Assembly: GCA_017394375.1 (NCBI GenBank)
Contig: JAFPYV010000009.1
Span: forward strand, 62,001 to 126,000
Reading direction: 5' to 3'
Origin: a bacterium
GTDB lineage: Bacteria > Bacillota_I > Bacilli_A > Mycoplasmatales > Mycoplasmoidaceae
Length of the DNA: 64,000 nucleotides
Of this stretch, positions 10,793 through 22,016 are shown one piece after another. Position 1 is the first letter of the stretch. Every line of letters starts with the position of its first letter. Both the position numbers and the translations under genes were made by a program. The notes beneath the pieces were generated by a model. It ran no database searches, was not told the origin of the DNA, and saw only the letters and a program-made list of their open reading frames with translations.

Positions 10793-11371
10793 ATGACAAC
10801 ACAGCAAAAACAATTAATTGAAGCTGCTTTATATGTGGCAGGTAATGACGGACTTAATGCAAGTGATTTAGCATTGTTATTAGAAGTTGATAAGAAGCAA
10901 GTAAAAGAAATTATGATCATGCTTGCTACTTATCATAATGATAATGAAGAAAGTCCCTTTCAAATTAGTGATTTCAATAATCACTATAAAATGCTAACTA
11001 AACCTAGTTTAAATAGTCAATTAATTAAACTAGCAAAAATTCGATATAAGAATCCTTTAACAAAATCACTAATGATTATTCTTACTTTGATTGCATATAA
11101 TGGTCCGATTACTAAAAAGCAATTAGAACAAATGAAACCTGGTTTTAATAAGATTAAAGTCGCTGAAAATGGTCAAGCTAATTTAGATGAAGCAACTAGT
11201 TGTGATTACGCAATTTCAAGGTTACGGGAATTAGAATTAATTGAACCAGTTATCTTAGATCAACCTGGGAAACCATACGGCTATAAAATTACAGGTAAAT
11301 TTTTAGATGTTTTTGGTTTAAAAAGCATCAGGGATTTACCTAAATTAAATGAAAACAAAGAAAATAAATAA
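10793..11371 (+). CDS. scpB: Segregation and condensation protein B
   Basis: 192 residues. An IEAALYVAGNDGLNASDLALLL start (winged helix 1), then LMIILTLIAYNGPITKKQLEQ, DYAISRLRELELIEPV and a PYGYKITGKFLDVFGL end, the typical ScpB double winged-helix layout. Partner of ScpA in the SMC condensin complex; the gene starts five bases after scpA. Confidence 0.92.
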   Translation: MTTQQKQLIEAALYVAGNDGLNASDLALLLEVDKKQVKEIMIMLATYHNDNEESPFQISDFNNHYKMLTKPSLNSQLIKLAKIRYKNPLTKSLMIILTLIAYNGPITKKQLEQMKPGFNKIKVAENGQANLDEATSCDYAISRLRELELIEPVILDQPGKPYGYKITGKFLDVFGLKSIRDLPKLNENKENK

Positions 11372-11407
11372 AATCATTTTAATAATAGAAATAACGAGGT
11401 ATTAATA

Positions 11408-12784
11408 ATGGAAATTCATTCTTTTTATGATTTAGACAAAGAATATCAAAAATTAGCAGAAGCTAATACATTAATTAGCATTGATTGTTGAGTAAGAACC
11501 AATCGTTCCTCTGGTAAAATTGGTTTTCTTACTGTAACTGACGGTACATCGCAAAACATGCAAGTTGTTTACAAAAAAGATCAAGTTACAAATTTCGATG
11601 AAATTGAACACTTGACGGTGTGAACTGCCATTAGAGTAACCGGAAAAGTTGCTTTACGACCAAAAGATAATTGATATGAAATTAATGCAAGCAAAATTGA
11701 AGTATTAGCAACTTGTGATCCTGATTTTCCATTGCAAAACAAGCAACATTCCTTTGAATTTTTACGTGATATTTCCCATTTACGAGCTCGTTCAAATTTA
11801 TTTAATGCTATCATGCGCATTCGCAGTGAAGCTGCTTTTGCAATTCACAATTATTATCACATGAATCGTTTCTTGTATTTAAACTCACCTGAAATTTCAG
11901 TTAATGATGGCGAAGGAGCAGGTGAAAACTTTATTGTAACTACGAGGGAAGACAAAACAAATACTAAATTCTTTGGTACAACTGGGTATTTAACAGTATC
12001 AGGTCAATTGCACGGTGAAGCATATGCACAAGCATTTAAAGACATTTATACTTTCGGCCCTACTTTTAGAGCAGAAAATTCCCACACTAACCGGCATATT
12101 TCTGAATTCTGAATGATTGAACCTGAAATGGCCTTTAGTGATTTTAACCATGGAATTAAAATTGCGGAAGATACTTTAAAATATGTCATTAAATGAGTGC
12201 TTGAACACTGTCAATATGAACTAGAAGTTTGTGCAAGTAAGAACGATCCAACTTTAATTGAACGATTGCATAAATATGCCGAAAATCCATTCCCAGTAGT
12301 TCAATATAAAGATGCTATTGTTCTTTTAAAAGAACACTCCGATAGTGGTAAAGTTAATTTTGAAAACAAGGATATTTTCTTTGGTTTAGATTTAGGCAGT
12401 GAACATGAAAAATACCTATGTGAAAAGGTTTACCAAATGCCAATTTTCCTTGTTAACTATCCAAAAGAAATTAAGGCTTTTTATATGAAAGCTAACCCTG
12501 ATCAAAAGACCGTGGCTGCTTTTGACTGCTTAGTTCCTGGAATTGGGGAAGTAGTTGGGGGTAGTGAAAGAGAAGGAGATTACAATAAATTAACTGTTCG
12601 CTGTGAAGAACTAAAGATGAACACGCAAGTTCTTGACTGATACATTAACTTACGGAAATATGGTTACTATAAATCAGTTGGTTTCGGAATTGGTTTTGAA
12701 CGGATGGTAATGATGTTAACAGCAGTTGAAAACATTAGAGATGTTATTTCTTTCCCACGTTTCCCAGGTTCATTAAAATTTTAG
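11408..12784 (+). CDS. asnS: Asparaginyl-tRNA synthetase
   Basis: 458 residues, class II. An N-terminal OB-fold (about 18-105, with [11 protein letters not shown]) is followed by the catalytic core: motif 1 around [28 protein letters not shown] (AsnRS-type rather than AspRS), motif 2 [25 protein letters not shown], and motif 3 [22 protein letters not shown] ending [10 protein letters not shown]. Charges tRNA-Asn. It precedes pgsA with no intergenic base: the stop ends at 12784 and the next ATG begins at 12785. Confidence 0.95.
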
Positions 12785-13453
12785 ATGCTTCTTTTTAAAA
12801 AATATTTTCAAAAAAAGAATATTCCCAATGCACTAACAATTTTTCGCATTCTTTTAATGGCAATTGTTATTATTTTTGTGTTAGTGCCATTTGGACCTAT
12901 TTGTTACAGTTTAAAGTTAAATGCTACTGTTAGTGATGTAACTGCTTCTTTTCAACTTAATGAAATCCTAGCAGCCATCTTGTTTGTTATTGCCTCATTA
13001 ACTGATTTTTTGGACGGCTATATTGCACGAAAATATCACTGAGTGTCAGATTTTGGAAAAATCTGAGACCCATTAGCAGACAAGTTGTTAGTTAATGGAG
13101 TTTTAATCTGTTTTGCTTATTTATCTTTAATCCCAATTTGAGTTTGTGTACTTTTGATTCTACGTGATTTTATAGTTGATGCATTTAGAATGCATGCATT
13201 AAGCAAGCAAATTATTATCCCTGCTTCGATGTGAGGAAAATTAAAAACAGTGTTTGAGTTAGTTGGACTAATTTTAATTTTCTTTTTTATGCATTTTAGT
13301 TTTGAGTTAGCAGTATCAACTAATCAAGAAGTAGACTGATATTTAGGTCAAAATTTAGTAATGTTAATTGCAACTATCTTTAGTTTAGTTTCCATGTGTA
13401 TTTACATCGTGCAAATTACTAAAAAAATTCAACAAGTAAAAATTAAACAATAA
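12785..13453 (+). CDS. pgsA: CDP-diacylglycerol-glycerol-3-phosphate 3-phosphatidyltransferase
   Basis: 222 residues, several membrane helices. The CDP-alcohol phosphotransferase signature D-G-x2-A-R-x8-G-x3-D-x3-D is complete (DGYIARKYHW...GKIWDPLAD, about residues 78-100, with one TGA-coded Trp). NIPNALTIFRILL at the N-terminus is typical of PgsA. Makes phosphatidylglycerophosphate at the membrane. Confidence 0.92.
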
Positions 13454-13455
13454 TT

Positions 13456-13950
13456 ATGGGTTTACACCACATTGTTATTTCTCGCTTACGAGAATTAAAT
13501 TTAAAGGTTGGAATTATTGAAACTAGTACGAATGGAATGATTTCCTCCAACTTTGCAGTTTATGATAATTTTGCCAAAGTTTATCAATTTGGTTTTATTT
13601 TTAATGATTTATCATTAGCTTGAAAATTTGATTTAGACACAAAAAATTTTATTTGCAAAAATAATGCAAGGAAATTAGCAAAATATTTCCACGATGAATA
13701 TGATTGCGATTGTGTTTTAAGTGTTGTATCAACTAGTAATGATCCTAATTTAAAGGAAATTCCTAATCTCCAAGTTGATGAAAAAATGAAGGATAATCCC
13801 AATGGACATGCCTTCATTTCTATTTATGTTGTTGATCAATTTAATGATTATGAATTGCAATTTAAATCCTATAATGAGTTGCAAGATCGCATTACTATTA
13901 CCAATAAAGCAATTAATACTTTGTTAAGCGTGCTTTTAACCTTACATTAG
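13456..13950 (+). CDS. CinA C-terminal domain-like protein
   Basis: 164 residues. The segment VGIIETSTNGMISSNFAVY near residues 17-35 parallels the ES(C)TGG motif that begins the CinA/PncC nicotinamide-nucleotide amidase domain, and later SVVSTSNDP and NGHAFISIYV occupy the places of the family's G.SGIAGP and GTV..A segments. Only the stand-alone C-terminal domain is present and key residues are altered (ETSTNG), so activity is doubtful. It starts two bases after pgsA and its TAG overlaps the stop of the convergent gene by four bases. Confidence 0.5.
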
Positions 13951-14231
13951 AAGTTTTTCATTCTTAGAAAATTAATAATGGATTGTTGATTACTACTTTG
14001 ATAAATAATAAAATTATGATCAAAAAATAACAACGTCAACTCACTGTTGATGTTGTATTTTTTATTTAAAGCTTCAAAAATATTTGGATCAATGATAATG
14101 ACATCAAGGGGGCAGTTTAGAAGTAGTTCTTTTATTTCATTAGGAATCGAATGAGCAAACAAAAAAATTAATTTATCTTGGTTTTTAGTAAATTCATCAA
14201 GTTGTAAGTAAGAAGTTAAGGTTTTAGTCAT
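13947..14231 (-). CDS. Small protein with possible thioredoxin-like fold, no CxxC
   Basis: 94 residues, no membrane segment. The pattern KLIFLFAHSIPNEIKELL, then LDVIIIDPNIFEALNKKYNI and LTLLFFDHNFIIYQS resembles a thioredoxin beta-alpha-beta core in spacing, but the redox CxxC is missing. I do not recognise a family; the fold is an inference. It overlaps the end of gmk by eight bases and is probably translated from the same transcript. Confidence 0.5.
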   Translation of the reverse strand: MTKTLTSYLQLDEFTKNQDKLIFLFAHSIPNEIKELLLNCPLDVIIIDPNIFEALNKKYNINSELTLLFFDHNFIIYQSSNQQSIINFLRMKNF

Positions 14232-14793
14232 TGTTAATAATTCGTTTAATTAGTTGCCGAATTTGTTCAATGCAATTGGTTAATTCATCGTTAACCACTA
14301 CATAATCATACATATTAGTTAACTTTAATTCTTCTTTTGCTTTTGCTAGACGTTGGTTAATAACATCAATACTTTCAGTATTGCGCTTCATTAACCGTTC
14401 TTTTAATGTATCCAAGGATGGAGGGGCAATAAAAATTTTTGTCATTGGTAAATCAAATAGACTTAATTTTTTTACTCCAACGGTTTCAATTTCTAATAAA
14501 ACATTATTTCCAGTTGCTAGTTGATCACAGACAAATGATTTAGGAGTGCCATAATAATTATTGTTATAGACTGCATATTCCAAGAAATTGTTTTTGCTAA
14601 TTAAATCCCTAAAATTATTTACATCAGTGAAGAAATAATCTTTTCCATTTTCTTCATTATTACGTGGAAGTCTAGTAGTCATGGAAATTGACATGTGTAA
14701 ATTCAAGGATTTGTCTTGCATAATTTGATCCAAAATTGTTTTCTTGCCAACCCCACTCGGACCACTAATAATAATTAATTTTCCTTGTGCCAT
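14224..14793 (-). CDS. gmk: Guanylate kinase
   Basis: 189 residues. P-loop SGPSGVGKKT near residue 10, SMTTRLPRNNEENGKDYFF (GMP-binding Arg and Tyr), NFLEYAVYNNNYYGTPKSFV, VLLEIETVGVKK and FIAPPSLDTLKERLMKRNTE. This is the complete guanylate kinase order. Phosphorylates GMP to GDP. A 99-base gap with AT-rich sequence lies between its start and divergent def. Confidence 0.95.
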   Translation of the reverse strand: MAQGKLIIISGPSGVGKKTILDQIMQDKSLNLHMSISMTTRLPRNNEENGKDYFFTDVNNFRDLISKNNFLEYAVYNNNYYGTPKSFVCDQLATGNNVLLEIETVGVKKLSLFDLPMTKIFIAPPSLDTLKERLMKRNTESIDVINQRLAKAKEELKLTNMYDYVVVNDELTNCIEQIRQLIKRIINND

Positions 14794-14892
14794 ATTGTTT
14801 TTATAATTAATAATATTATTTAAACTTTGTTATTTTTATTTATAATTTTATAATAAGTAATTTTAACAAAATCGAATGTTTTTTCCTTGATT

Positions 14893-15525
14893 ATGAGAAA
14901 ATTAATACCAAATAAAAAATGATTATCCATGGATGATACGCTGGTTATTAGAATGAAATGTGCACCAGTAGATCCAAATGCAATCACTAAAGATGATGAA
15001 TTATTAATGCAAAAAATGCAAGCTTATATTGACGAATCATATGTTAATCATGCCAAAAAATTGCATATTGTTCCTGGGATTGCAATTGCTGCTAATCAAT
15101 TAGGGGTTCCTAAACAAATTATTTATGTTCATTTTGATGGTGATGGAGTTGAACATAAATATATGCTATTTAATCCTAAAATTATTTCTAGTTCAGTCCT
15201 TAAAACATACTTACCACATGGGGAAGGATGTTTATCAGTTGCTAATGATTATCCGGGTGTATCAATTCGTTATAAAAACGTCAAAGTTAGTGCTTATGAC
15301 TATTTTAATAAAAAGAATATTGTTATTGATGCTACAGGAATCTTAGCAATTTGTTTGCAGCACGAAATAGACCATTTGAATGGTCTTGTTTATTATGACC
15401 GGATTGGTGAAATTCCTTCAAATGCTACTCCATATGAAATTTTGCAACCAAAAGAAGAAGTTTCATCTACTACTAATCAAACTAATAATCAAAATAAATC
15501 AAATATTACAAATACTAATAAGTAA
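14893..15525 (+). CDS. def: Peptide deformylase
   Basis: 210 residues. Motif 1 is GIAIAANQLG, motif 2 EGCLSV (about 111-116) and motif 3 QHEIDHLNG (HEIDH about 157-161), giving the Cys and two His that hold the metal. Removes the formyl group from nascent proteins. I chose the ATG at 14893 rather than 14929 because the extra residues (RKLIPNKKWLS, with TGA as Trp) resemble mycoplasma deformylases, which begin with a short PK.WL segment. The C-terminus carries an Asn/Thr/Lys-rich tail of about 30 residues. Confidence 0.93.
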
Positions 15526-15536
15526 TTTTATTTTTT

Positions 15537-17324
15537 ATGCTAACTGAAGAAAATACTAAATTAATTGAGGCACCTACTAAAACTGCTGCTAATGATTCTA
15601 CAGTTCTACCTGCCATCTCTACACCAAGTCATGCTCCTACTTATATTTTTGCTTTAGGAGGAGTGGGAGAAATTGGTAAGAACATGTATGTGATTCAACA
15701 TGAAGATGAAATCATCATCGTTGATGCAGGCATTAAATTTGGAAACGAAAACACTCCTGGTGCAAATGGCATTGTTCCCAATCTTGATTACCTAAAAGAA
15801 AATGAAAAAAAGATTAAAGCTTTAGTAATTACCCATGGGCATGAAGACCATATTGGAGCAATTCCTCACTTGCTACGTAATGTAAAAATTCCCGAAATCT
15901 GAGCGGGAAAATTAGCTTGTGAATTAATTAAAAAGAAATTAAGTGAATACAAAGATATCAAATTCAATACTGCAAAAGATTTACATCCAATCAATGATGA
16001 TAGTAAGTTTAAAACTAAAAACTTTACGATTGAATTTTGTAGAGTTGCCCACTCAATTCCAGATGCTTTTGCTGTTGCAATTACTACCCCTAATGGTTTA
16101 ATTTTTGAAACAGGGGATTTTCGTTTTGATTTCTCTACATATGGAGACCAATTCAATATTCAAAAAGCTGCCGAATTAGGCCAACGGGACGTTGCTGTTT
16201 TAATGTGTGAAGCTACTAATGCTCAACGAGAAGGTTTTAGTGCCAGTGAATATTACGTCATTAAGAATTTAAAACAAATAATTGCTAAACAAATTGGACG
16301 TGTTTTTGTTTCTAGTTTTGCTTCAAACTTATCCCGGATTGAACAAATTATTGCTATTTGTGTAGCAAATAACCGGAAGGTTTGTTTAATGGGACGTAGT
16401 ATGGATACGAACGTTAATGTCTCAAGAAAAATTGGCTATTTAAATGTTCCAAATGAAACTTTTATCACTCCAGCAGAAATTGCTAATTATCCTGACAATG
16501 AAGTAGCAATTTTGTTAACAGGATCTCAAGGTGAAGAATTAGCTGCATTAAGTCAAATTGCTTATGGTAAACATCACTACGTTACTTTTAAACCTACTGA
16601 TACAGTTATCTTATCTTCAAATCCAATTCCTGGTAATTATTTAAGTGTTGAAGAATTAGTTAACCAAATCTACAAATGTGGAGTAAAAGTTTACGAAAAT
16701 AGTCCAAATTGTAAAATTCATGCTTCTGGGCACGCTACTCAAACTGAATTGCAATTACTCATTAAGATTTTGCGTCCAACTAACTTAGTACCAATTCATG
16801 GTGAATATAAGATGATGGCTAGTTTAAAAAAGCTTGCTGAACTAGTTGGAATGGATGCAAATGCAATTAAAGTAAGTGCTTTAGGTCAAAAGCTTGAATT
16901 ATATGACGGAGTAGTTGAAGTTACTGATGATTTTGTCCCAATTGGTAATACTTACATTGATGGAAATCAAGCCCAAGATGGTGATCACGAAAACAATGAT
17001 TCGTGGGAAGTAGGCCAAGAACGGCAAAATATTTCTAATAATGGTGTTTTTAACGTTTTATTGATTTTTAACAAGAATACCAAAACTTTAAATACTAACC
17101 CAATTATCTCTACCCGGGGATGCTTTTATGCCAAAGAAAATGCATGGTTAGTAAACAAGATTATGAGTACCATTAAGCAAATGGTACAAAAAGAATTAAA
17201 AGAGAAAAAAGAAATTCCTTCTCATCAATTTTTACGCAGTAAAGTCTTTAACATCGTTAGCCAATACATTTGGCGAACAAAGCACAAAACTCCGCGCATC
17301 TTCACTAATATAATGGAAATATAA
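15537..17324 (+). CDS. rnj: Ribonuclease J (beta-CASP metallo-beta-lactamase RNase)
   Basis: 595 residues. After a 33-residue Ser/Thr-rich lead, the metallo-beta-lactamase core contains VDAGIKFG and THGHEDHIGAIP (about 99-110); then FCRVAHSIPDAFAVAI, FETGDFRFD, a beta-CASP segment with LMGRSMD and LLTGSQGEELAALS, and HASGHATQTELQLL and PIHGEYKM. These define RNase J, with 5'-exo- and endonuclease activity in mRNA decay and rRNA maturation. Whether it is J1 or J2 type cannot be told. It follows def by 11 bases; a strong terminator ends the unit. Confidence 0.93.
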
Positions 17325-17327
17325 TTA

Positions 17328-17366
17328 AAAAAAGTATGCCAATAAAGTAGCATACTTTTCTTTTTT
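17328..17366. terminator. Bidirectional terminator between rnj and glyA
   Basis: A perfect ten-base stem, AAAAGTATGC (17330-17339) with GCATACTTTT (17350-17359), is flanked by T runs on both strands, so it can end transcripts of both convergent genes. Confidence 0.85.
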
Positions 17367-17380
17367 ACTAAGCGTTTATT

Positions 17381-18604
17381 TTAATAAATGGGATGTTTCT
17401 TTAATAATGTTAAAACTTGATTTTTAACATTGTTAATAACTGTTTGGTCTCCGTTACTATCAATAATTTGAATGATTCATTCACCAATTTGCTTGAATTC
17501 TTGTTCATTCAAATTTCTTGTTGTCATTGCTGGCGAACCCATCCGAATTCCACTCGGATGCATTGGTTTATTTTGATCATAGGGAACAGTATTCATATTA
17601 GCAAGAATGTGAGCTTCTTGTAACCAATGTTCTACTATATCACCAGTTTGATTGCATTTTTGGTATACGTTAATACAAAATAAGTGATTGTCAGTTCCAT
17701 TGCCAACAACATGGTAATTATGATCAAGAAAAACTTGACACAATGCTTTATTATTTTTAATTACATTTTCGCAGTATGTTTTAAATGAAGGCAAACTTGC
17801 TTCATAAAAAGCTACTGCTTTAGCAGCAATAATGTTTTCTTGGGGACCCCCTTGCATACCAGGAAAGACTGCACTGTCGATTTTTTTAGCAATTAGTGAA
17901 TCATTTGAAAGAATAATTGCTCCTCTGGGACCACGAATTTGTTTTTGCATGGTAGTCATTACTACGTCAGCATAAGGAAATGGTGAAGGATGCAAACCTG
18001 TTGCCACTAAGGCTGAAATGTGAGAAATATCAGCTAACAAATAAGCTCCCACTTCTTTAGCAATTTCCTTAAACTTCTTTCAATCAATTAATCTTGAATA
18101 ATTGCTTGCACCCGCAATAATTAATTTTGGTTTTATTTTTAAAGCAAGATCTCTAATCGCATCGTAATCAAGTAATTCACTAACTTTATCTACATAGTAA
18201 TGATCAATTTGGAAATACCTTCCAGCAAAAGATACTTTACTACCGTGACTTAAATGACCCCCATCAATTAAGTTCATACTTAAAATGTGGTCACCAGGTT
18301 GGAGCAAAGCAAAATATATTTCCTCATTTGCCATTGAACCACTCAAAGCTTGGACATTTGCAAATTGGCAATTAAATAATTTCTTTGCACGATCAATGGC
18401 TAATAGTTCAAGTTGATCTACTACTTCGGTCCCTGGATAATAACGCTTGTTTGGATATCCTTCTGCATATTTGTTCATAAAAACTGAACCAGTAGCATCT
18501 AGAACATCTTTCGAAGCGTAATTTTCACTCGGAATTAAATTAATGTAGTCTTGTTCTCGCTTAGTTTCTTGTTGAATTAATAATTCTACTTCTTTATCTA
18601 ACAC
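17381..18604 (-). CDS. glyA: Serine hydroxymethyltransferase
   Basis: 407 residues, normal length. It has [54 protein letters not shown] (PLP-stacking His), then [15 protein letters not shown] containing the expected PLP lysine, and [17 protein letters not shown] and [16 protein letters not shown]. Converts serine to glycine while charging tetrahydrofolate, feeding ThyA/DHFR. The residue before the PLP Lys is Gln instead of the common His (TTTTHK). Last gene of the rpmE-prfA-prmC-tsaC-rpiB-glyA order known from Firmicutes. In-frame TGA at 17477-17479 and 18080-18082 region are Trp. Confidence 0.95.
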
Positions 18605-18615
18605 AATATTATTTC

Positions 18616-19059
18616 CTATCTATGTTTTTGTTCATAATCAAAAATTGCTTTAACTCGATCATAATGATAATCATCTAAGGGAGTGGTGCTAAGAAATATC
18701 TTGACAATTTCCAAATTATCAGCAATGCTTACATATCTGCCGCTTAGACAAAGTACATTACAGTGGTCATGTGCTACGGCGTAAGAGGTCAAGTCTTTTT
18801 TATCAACTAAACCAGCTAAAATGCCTTTTACTTTGTTTGCTGCAATACTCATTCCTACGCCACTTCCACACACTAAAATTCCCTTTGAACCATTAGCTGC
18901 TAAAACATTTTCACAAACTTTAAAAGCATATTTTTGATAATCAGTGCGTTGCAAACTGTTAGTTCCGCAGTCGACATAAGGAATATTTTGTTCATCAAGA
19001 TAATTAGCAATTGCACATTTAACTAGATAACCTGCATGATCAGATCCTAAATAAATCAT
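18616..19059 (-). CDS. rpiB: Ribose-5-phosphate isomerase B
   Basis: 147 residues. [16 protein letters not shown] at the N-terminus, [21 protein letters not shown] in the middle (the catalytic Cys and Gly-rich loop), and [16 protein letters not shown] match the RpiB/LacAB family. Interconverts ribose-5-phosphate and ribulose-5-phosphate. It begins seven bases after tsaC and ends 11 bases before glyA, all on one transcript. Confidence 0.93.
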   Translation of the reverse strand: MIYLGSDHAGYLVKCAIANYLDEQNIPYVDCGTNSLQRTDYQKYAFKVCENVLAANGSKGILVCGSGVGMSIAANKVKGILAGLVDKKDLTSYAVAHDHCNVLCLSGRYVSIADNLEIVKIFLSTTPLDDYHYDRVKAIFDYEQKHR

Positions 19060-19066
19060 GATTACT

Positions 19067-19612
19067 TTACGCAGCTTTTAATGAAGCTTCAATTTGATTT
19101 AAAGTAATTGCACCTTGGCGAATAATTTTATTAGTATCTAAATCATAAATGGTGCTTGGACTTGGAGTGTATGATACTCCTTTAACTACTAATAAATCTT
19201 TATTTGCAGGATTGTCTTGGAACTTATCAAAAGCTTCTTTACTATTCCGGAATGGTTCTTCACCACTAATATTTGCACTAGTGCAATACACTGGACCAAC
19301 AATTGGAAGCACTTTTAGTACTTCCTTGTGGTTTGGAATACGATATGACACATGGTTATAAATTAATGTTAATTGGCCAGGCCAAAAACTAGCTGCTAAT
19401 TTTCTTAGTTCCTTACTTGGGTTAGGAATTTGGTCAACATTTTCTACTAATAAAACAATCTTTTTTTGCTTTGGTCGATTTTTAAGACTATATAGTAAAT
19501 CTTCATTTTTGCTAAATAATCCTAGCACGGTATCAGTTTCCATTAAAACTGCTTTATTATGCATTAAATAATCAATAATCTTATCAAAATCATTATATGA
19601 ACATCATTCCAT
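19067..19612 (-). CDS. tsaC: Threonylcarbamoyl-AMP synthase
   Basis: 181 residues. KAVLMETDTVLGLFS near residue 20 corresponds to the TDTVYGL motif of the Sua5/YciO/TsaC family, followed by RPKQKKIVLLV, FWPGQLTLI, YCTSANISGEEP and PSTIYDL. Makes the activated intermediate for t6A37 of tRNAs. The ATG at 19612 is preferred because GGAGG stands seven bases upstream; it overlaps the prmC stop by one base (TAATG). Confidence 0.92.
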
Positions 19613-20484
19613 TATTTTTCCTCCACATTGATAATTAAATAACGGGTTAATTGATGGTAGTCTTTTTCAAAAGCATACGAATAATTAAATCCATCTTTTC
19701 ATCAAATCCGTTCTAATAATTTTGTTAATAAATTAACAATTGACGGGTCGATCTCTAAATATACCTTGATTTGTTTGTTCATCAAATAAGGTAAATTAGT
19801 TAATAATAATTGATAAAAATAAAGGCCATTATTTTTAGCAAACAATGCATTGTGTGGTTCATAACGAACAACATTTTTTTCTACTTTGGTGCTTGAAGTG
19901 CTTATATAAGGTGGATTCATAACGACCACATCAAATTTTTGTTTGTTAGTAATTAAAAATAATTTGACGTCTTCTTGCACCAGTTTTACTTGGTGTTGTA
20001 ATTTTAAATGTCTAGTGTTTAGTTTCATTAAATGAAAAGGAATTTCGTATTTTTCAACTAACGTTACTTTTGCTTTTAATGATTTAGCTAATGAAAGACC
20101 AATGTTACCAATTCCTGCACATAAATCTAGAATTTTTATTCCTCGGAAGTTTTCTAAAATAATCTTATCAACTAATAATTCTGTTTCAGGACGAGGAACC
20201 AAAACTCCTTTTCTAATTAAAAATTGATAATTGTAAAAACTAACGTTATGAGTCAAATAAGCACATGGAAATTTACATTTGCAAATGAGAAATAAATCAA
20301 GATAAAAACTATTTAATTGATCCTCAAAATCAATTGGTTGGTTGCGATATAAATAAAAATGTTGAATATCTTTTACTTTATGAGAAAAAGTAAAAACTAA
20401 TTCTAGAAAATCATGATTTAAGTTCGGATCATCATTATAGTTATATTTGGTAAGGAATTGCTTTTGTAGTTGAAAAAAGGTCAT
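19612..20484 (-). CDS. prmC: Release factor glutamine methyltransferase
   Basis: 290 residues. VPRPETELLV (about 96-105), DLCAGIGNIGLSLAKS (SAM-binding) and VVMNPPYIS (NPPY about 190-193) are the PrmC motifs. It methylates the glutamine of the GGQ loop of the release factor encoded just upstream (prfA), with which it shares a TAATG overlap. The last ~30 residues include two adjacent TGA-coded Trp. Confidence 0.94.
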
Positions 20485-21560
20485 TATAGTTCTAATTCCT
20501 TTAGTTTTTCCAATTGATCATTTGCTACTAGTGCAGAAATTATTTCATCAAGATGACCTAACATAATTTGATCAAGTTTATTTAACGTTAAATTAATTCG
20601 ATGATCAGTAACCCGGTTTTGGGGATAATTATATGTGCGAATTTTTTCTGCTCTTTCTCCAGTTCCTACTTGATTTTTGCGCATGCTAGAAATTGCTTCA
20701 TGTTGCTCGTTCTTATATTTTTCTCACAATTTTGCTCTTAGCATTTGCATAGCAGTTTCCCGGTTTTCAATTTGGCTTCGACCTTCTTGACACGCAACCA
20801 CTATTCCGGTTGGCAAGTGAGTTAACCGGACTGCAGAGTCCGTTCTATTAACGTGTTGTCCTCCTGCTCCACCTGATCGATAAGTATCAACCCGTAAATC
20901 ACTTGGATTAATTACTACTTGAATATCATCAACTTCTGGTAAAACTGCTACTGTAATGGTCGAAGTATGTACTCTTCCTTTACTTTCGGTGACAGGGACA
21001 CGTTGAACCCGGTGCACTCCTGATTCAAATTTCATTTTTGAATAAACATCTTTTCCAATGATTTTGAACGCAATGAAGTCAATTCCAAGAGCACCTTGGC
21101 TGATATTAAGAATTTGAATTTTTCAACCTTGGCTTTCAACATATTTTTGGTAGCAATCAAAAAGATCAGACACAAAAATTGAAGATTCATCACCACCCGC
21201 TGCTGGTCGCATTTCAACGATAACGTTCTTTGAATCGTTTTCATCTTTTGGCAATAACATAATCTTAATTTGTTCTTCTTTTGCACCAATTTTTGATTTA
21301 ATTTCTGCTAGTTCATCTTGTGCAGTTTTAATCAAATCAGGGTCTTTTTCCGTAGCAATAATTTTTTCGCATTGGTCAGCAAAATCAATATCTTGTTTAT
21401 AAGTTAAAAACAAATCGCAAACATCTTGATTGTCTTTGATTTGTTTATTAAGATTTTTGATTTTGTTAATATCAGTACAGTTTTCTAATTCTTGTTTAAA
21501 TTCTTCAATGCGTTTATAAATACTATCTACGGTAGTATATAAACGTTTGTTATATTCCAT
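20484..21560 (-). CDS. prfA: Peptide chain release factor 1
   Basis: 358 residues, as in other bacteria. The stop-codon recognition tripeptide is PVT (about 189-191, in [11 protein letters not shown]), and the catalytic GGQ is at about 233-235 in [10 protein letters not shown]. Reads UAA and UAG. RF2 (UGA reader) would be harmful where UGA is Trp, and none is seen. I chose ATG at 21560 over a TTG 18 bases earlier because it gives the normal N-terminus (MEYNKRLY). Directly followed by prmC. Confidence 0.96.
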
Positions 21561-21581
21561 AAATAAGTAAGGAAACAAGTA

Positions 21582-21917
21582 CTACTTTTCTTCAGTTGTA
21601 TTTTCAGTTGCTTGAGCTTCTAAATCACTAAAACCATTCATTTTTGAAGAAGTTTTTGGATTTTTTTCTTCTTTATGAACAGTGGTCTTCTTGGTGTTCT
21701 TGAATTGTTTTCCAGTTTCAAATTTATTTGTTAGTTTATCAGATTTAGCAACATTTGCAGTTGAATTTGCCTTACCCATATATCATGGGTGGCAATGAGA
21801 ACAGACATCAATGTTGCATACAGCATTGTGGTATGTAGATTCAATTTTGAATTCGGATCCACATGATGCACATTTAAAAGTTACGATTTGTGTTTTTGGT
21901 TGAATTTCAGTTTTCAT
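21582..21917 (-). CDS. rpmE: 50S ribosomal protein L31
   Basis: 111 residues. The N-terminal half has TFKCASCGSEF and later VCSHCHPWYMG, giving the four Cys of zinc-type bL31, with a TGA-coded Trp in HPWYMG. L31 usually has 65-90 residues; here a Lys/Thr-rich tail of about 45 residues is added. The start has a GGTGAT binding site. First gene of the prfA-glyA cluster. Confidence 0.93.
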
Positions 21918-21990
21918 AATATTAATCACCTTATTTGTATTAATTAACCTTAATTATAAATATATTTATTTTATCAAAAATTATATTTTC

Positions 21991-22010
21991 CCATGATGAA
22001 ACCATCATGG
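21991..22010. terminator. Hairpin after uvrB
   Basis: CCATGATG and CATCATGG pair perfectly around a four-base loop, seven bases beyond the uvrB stop and before rpmE. The downstream T content on the minus strand is modest, so termination is likely but not as strong as at the other sites. Confidence 0.55.
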
Positions 22011-22016
22011 ATGGTA

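Noticed and set aside
21561..21578. Earlier TTG start for prfA
   Set aside because: The ATG at 21560 gives the normal RF1 length and places GGQ at the usual residue number; the longer form adds a non-conserved hydrophobic hexapeptide.
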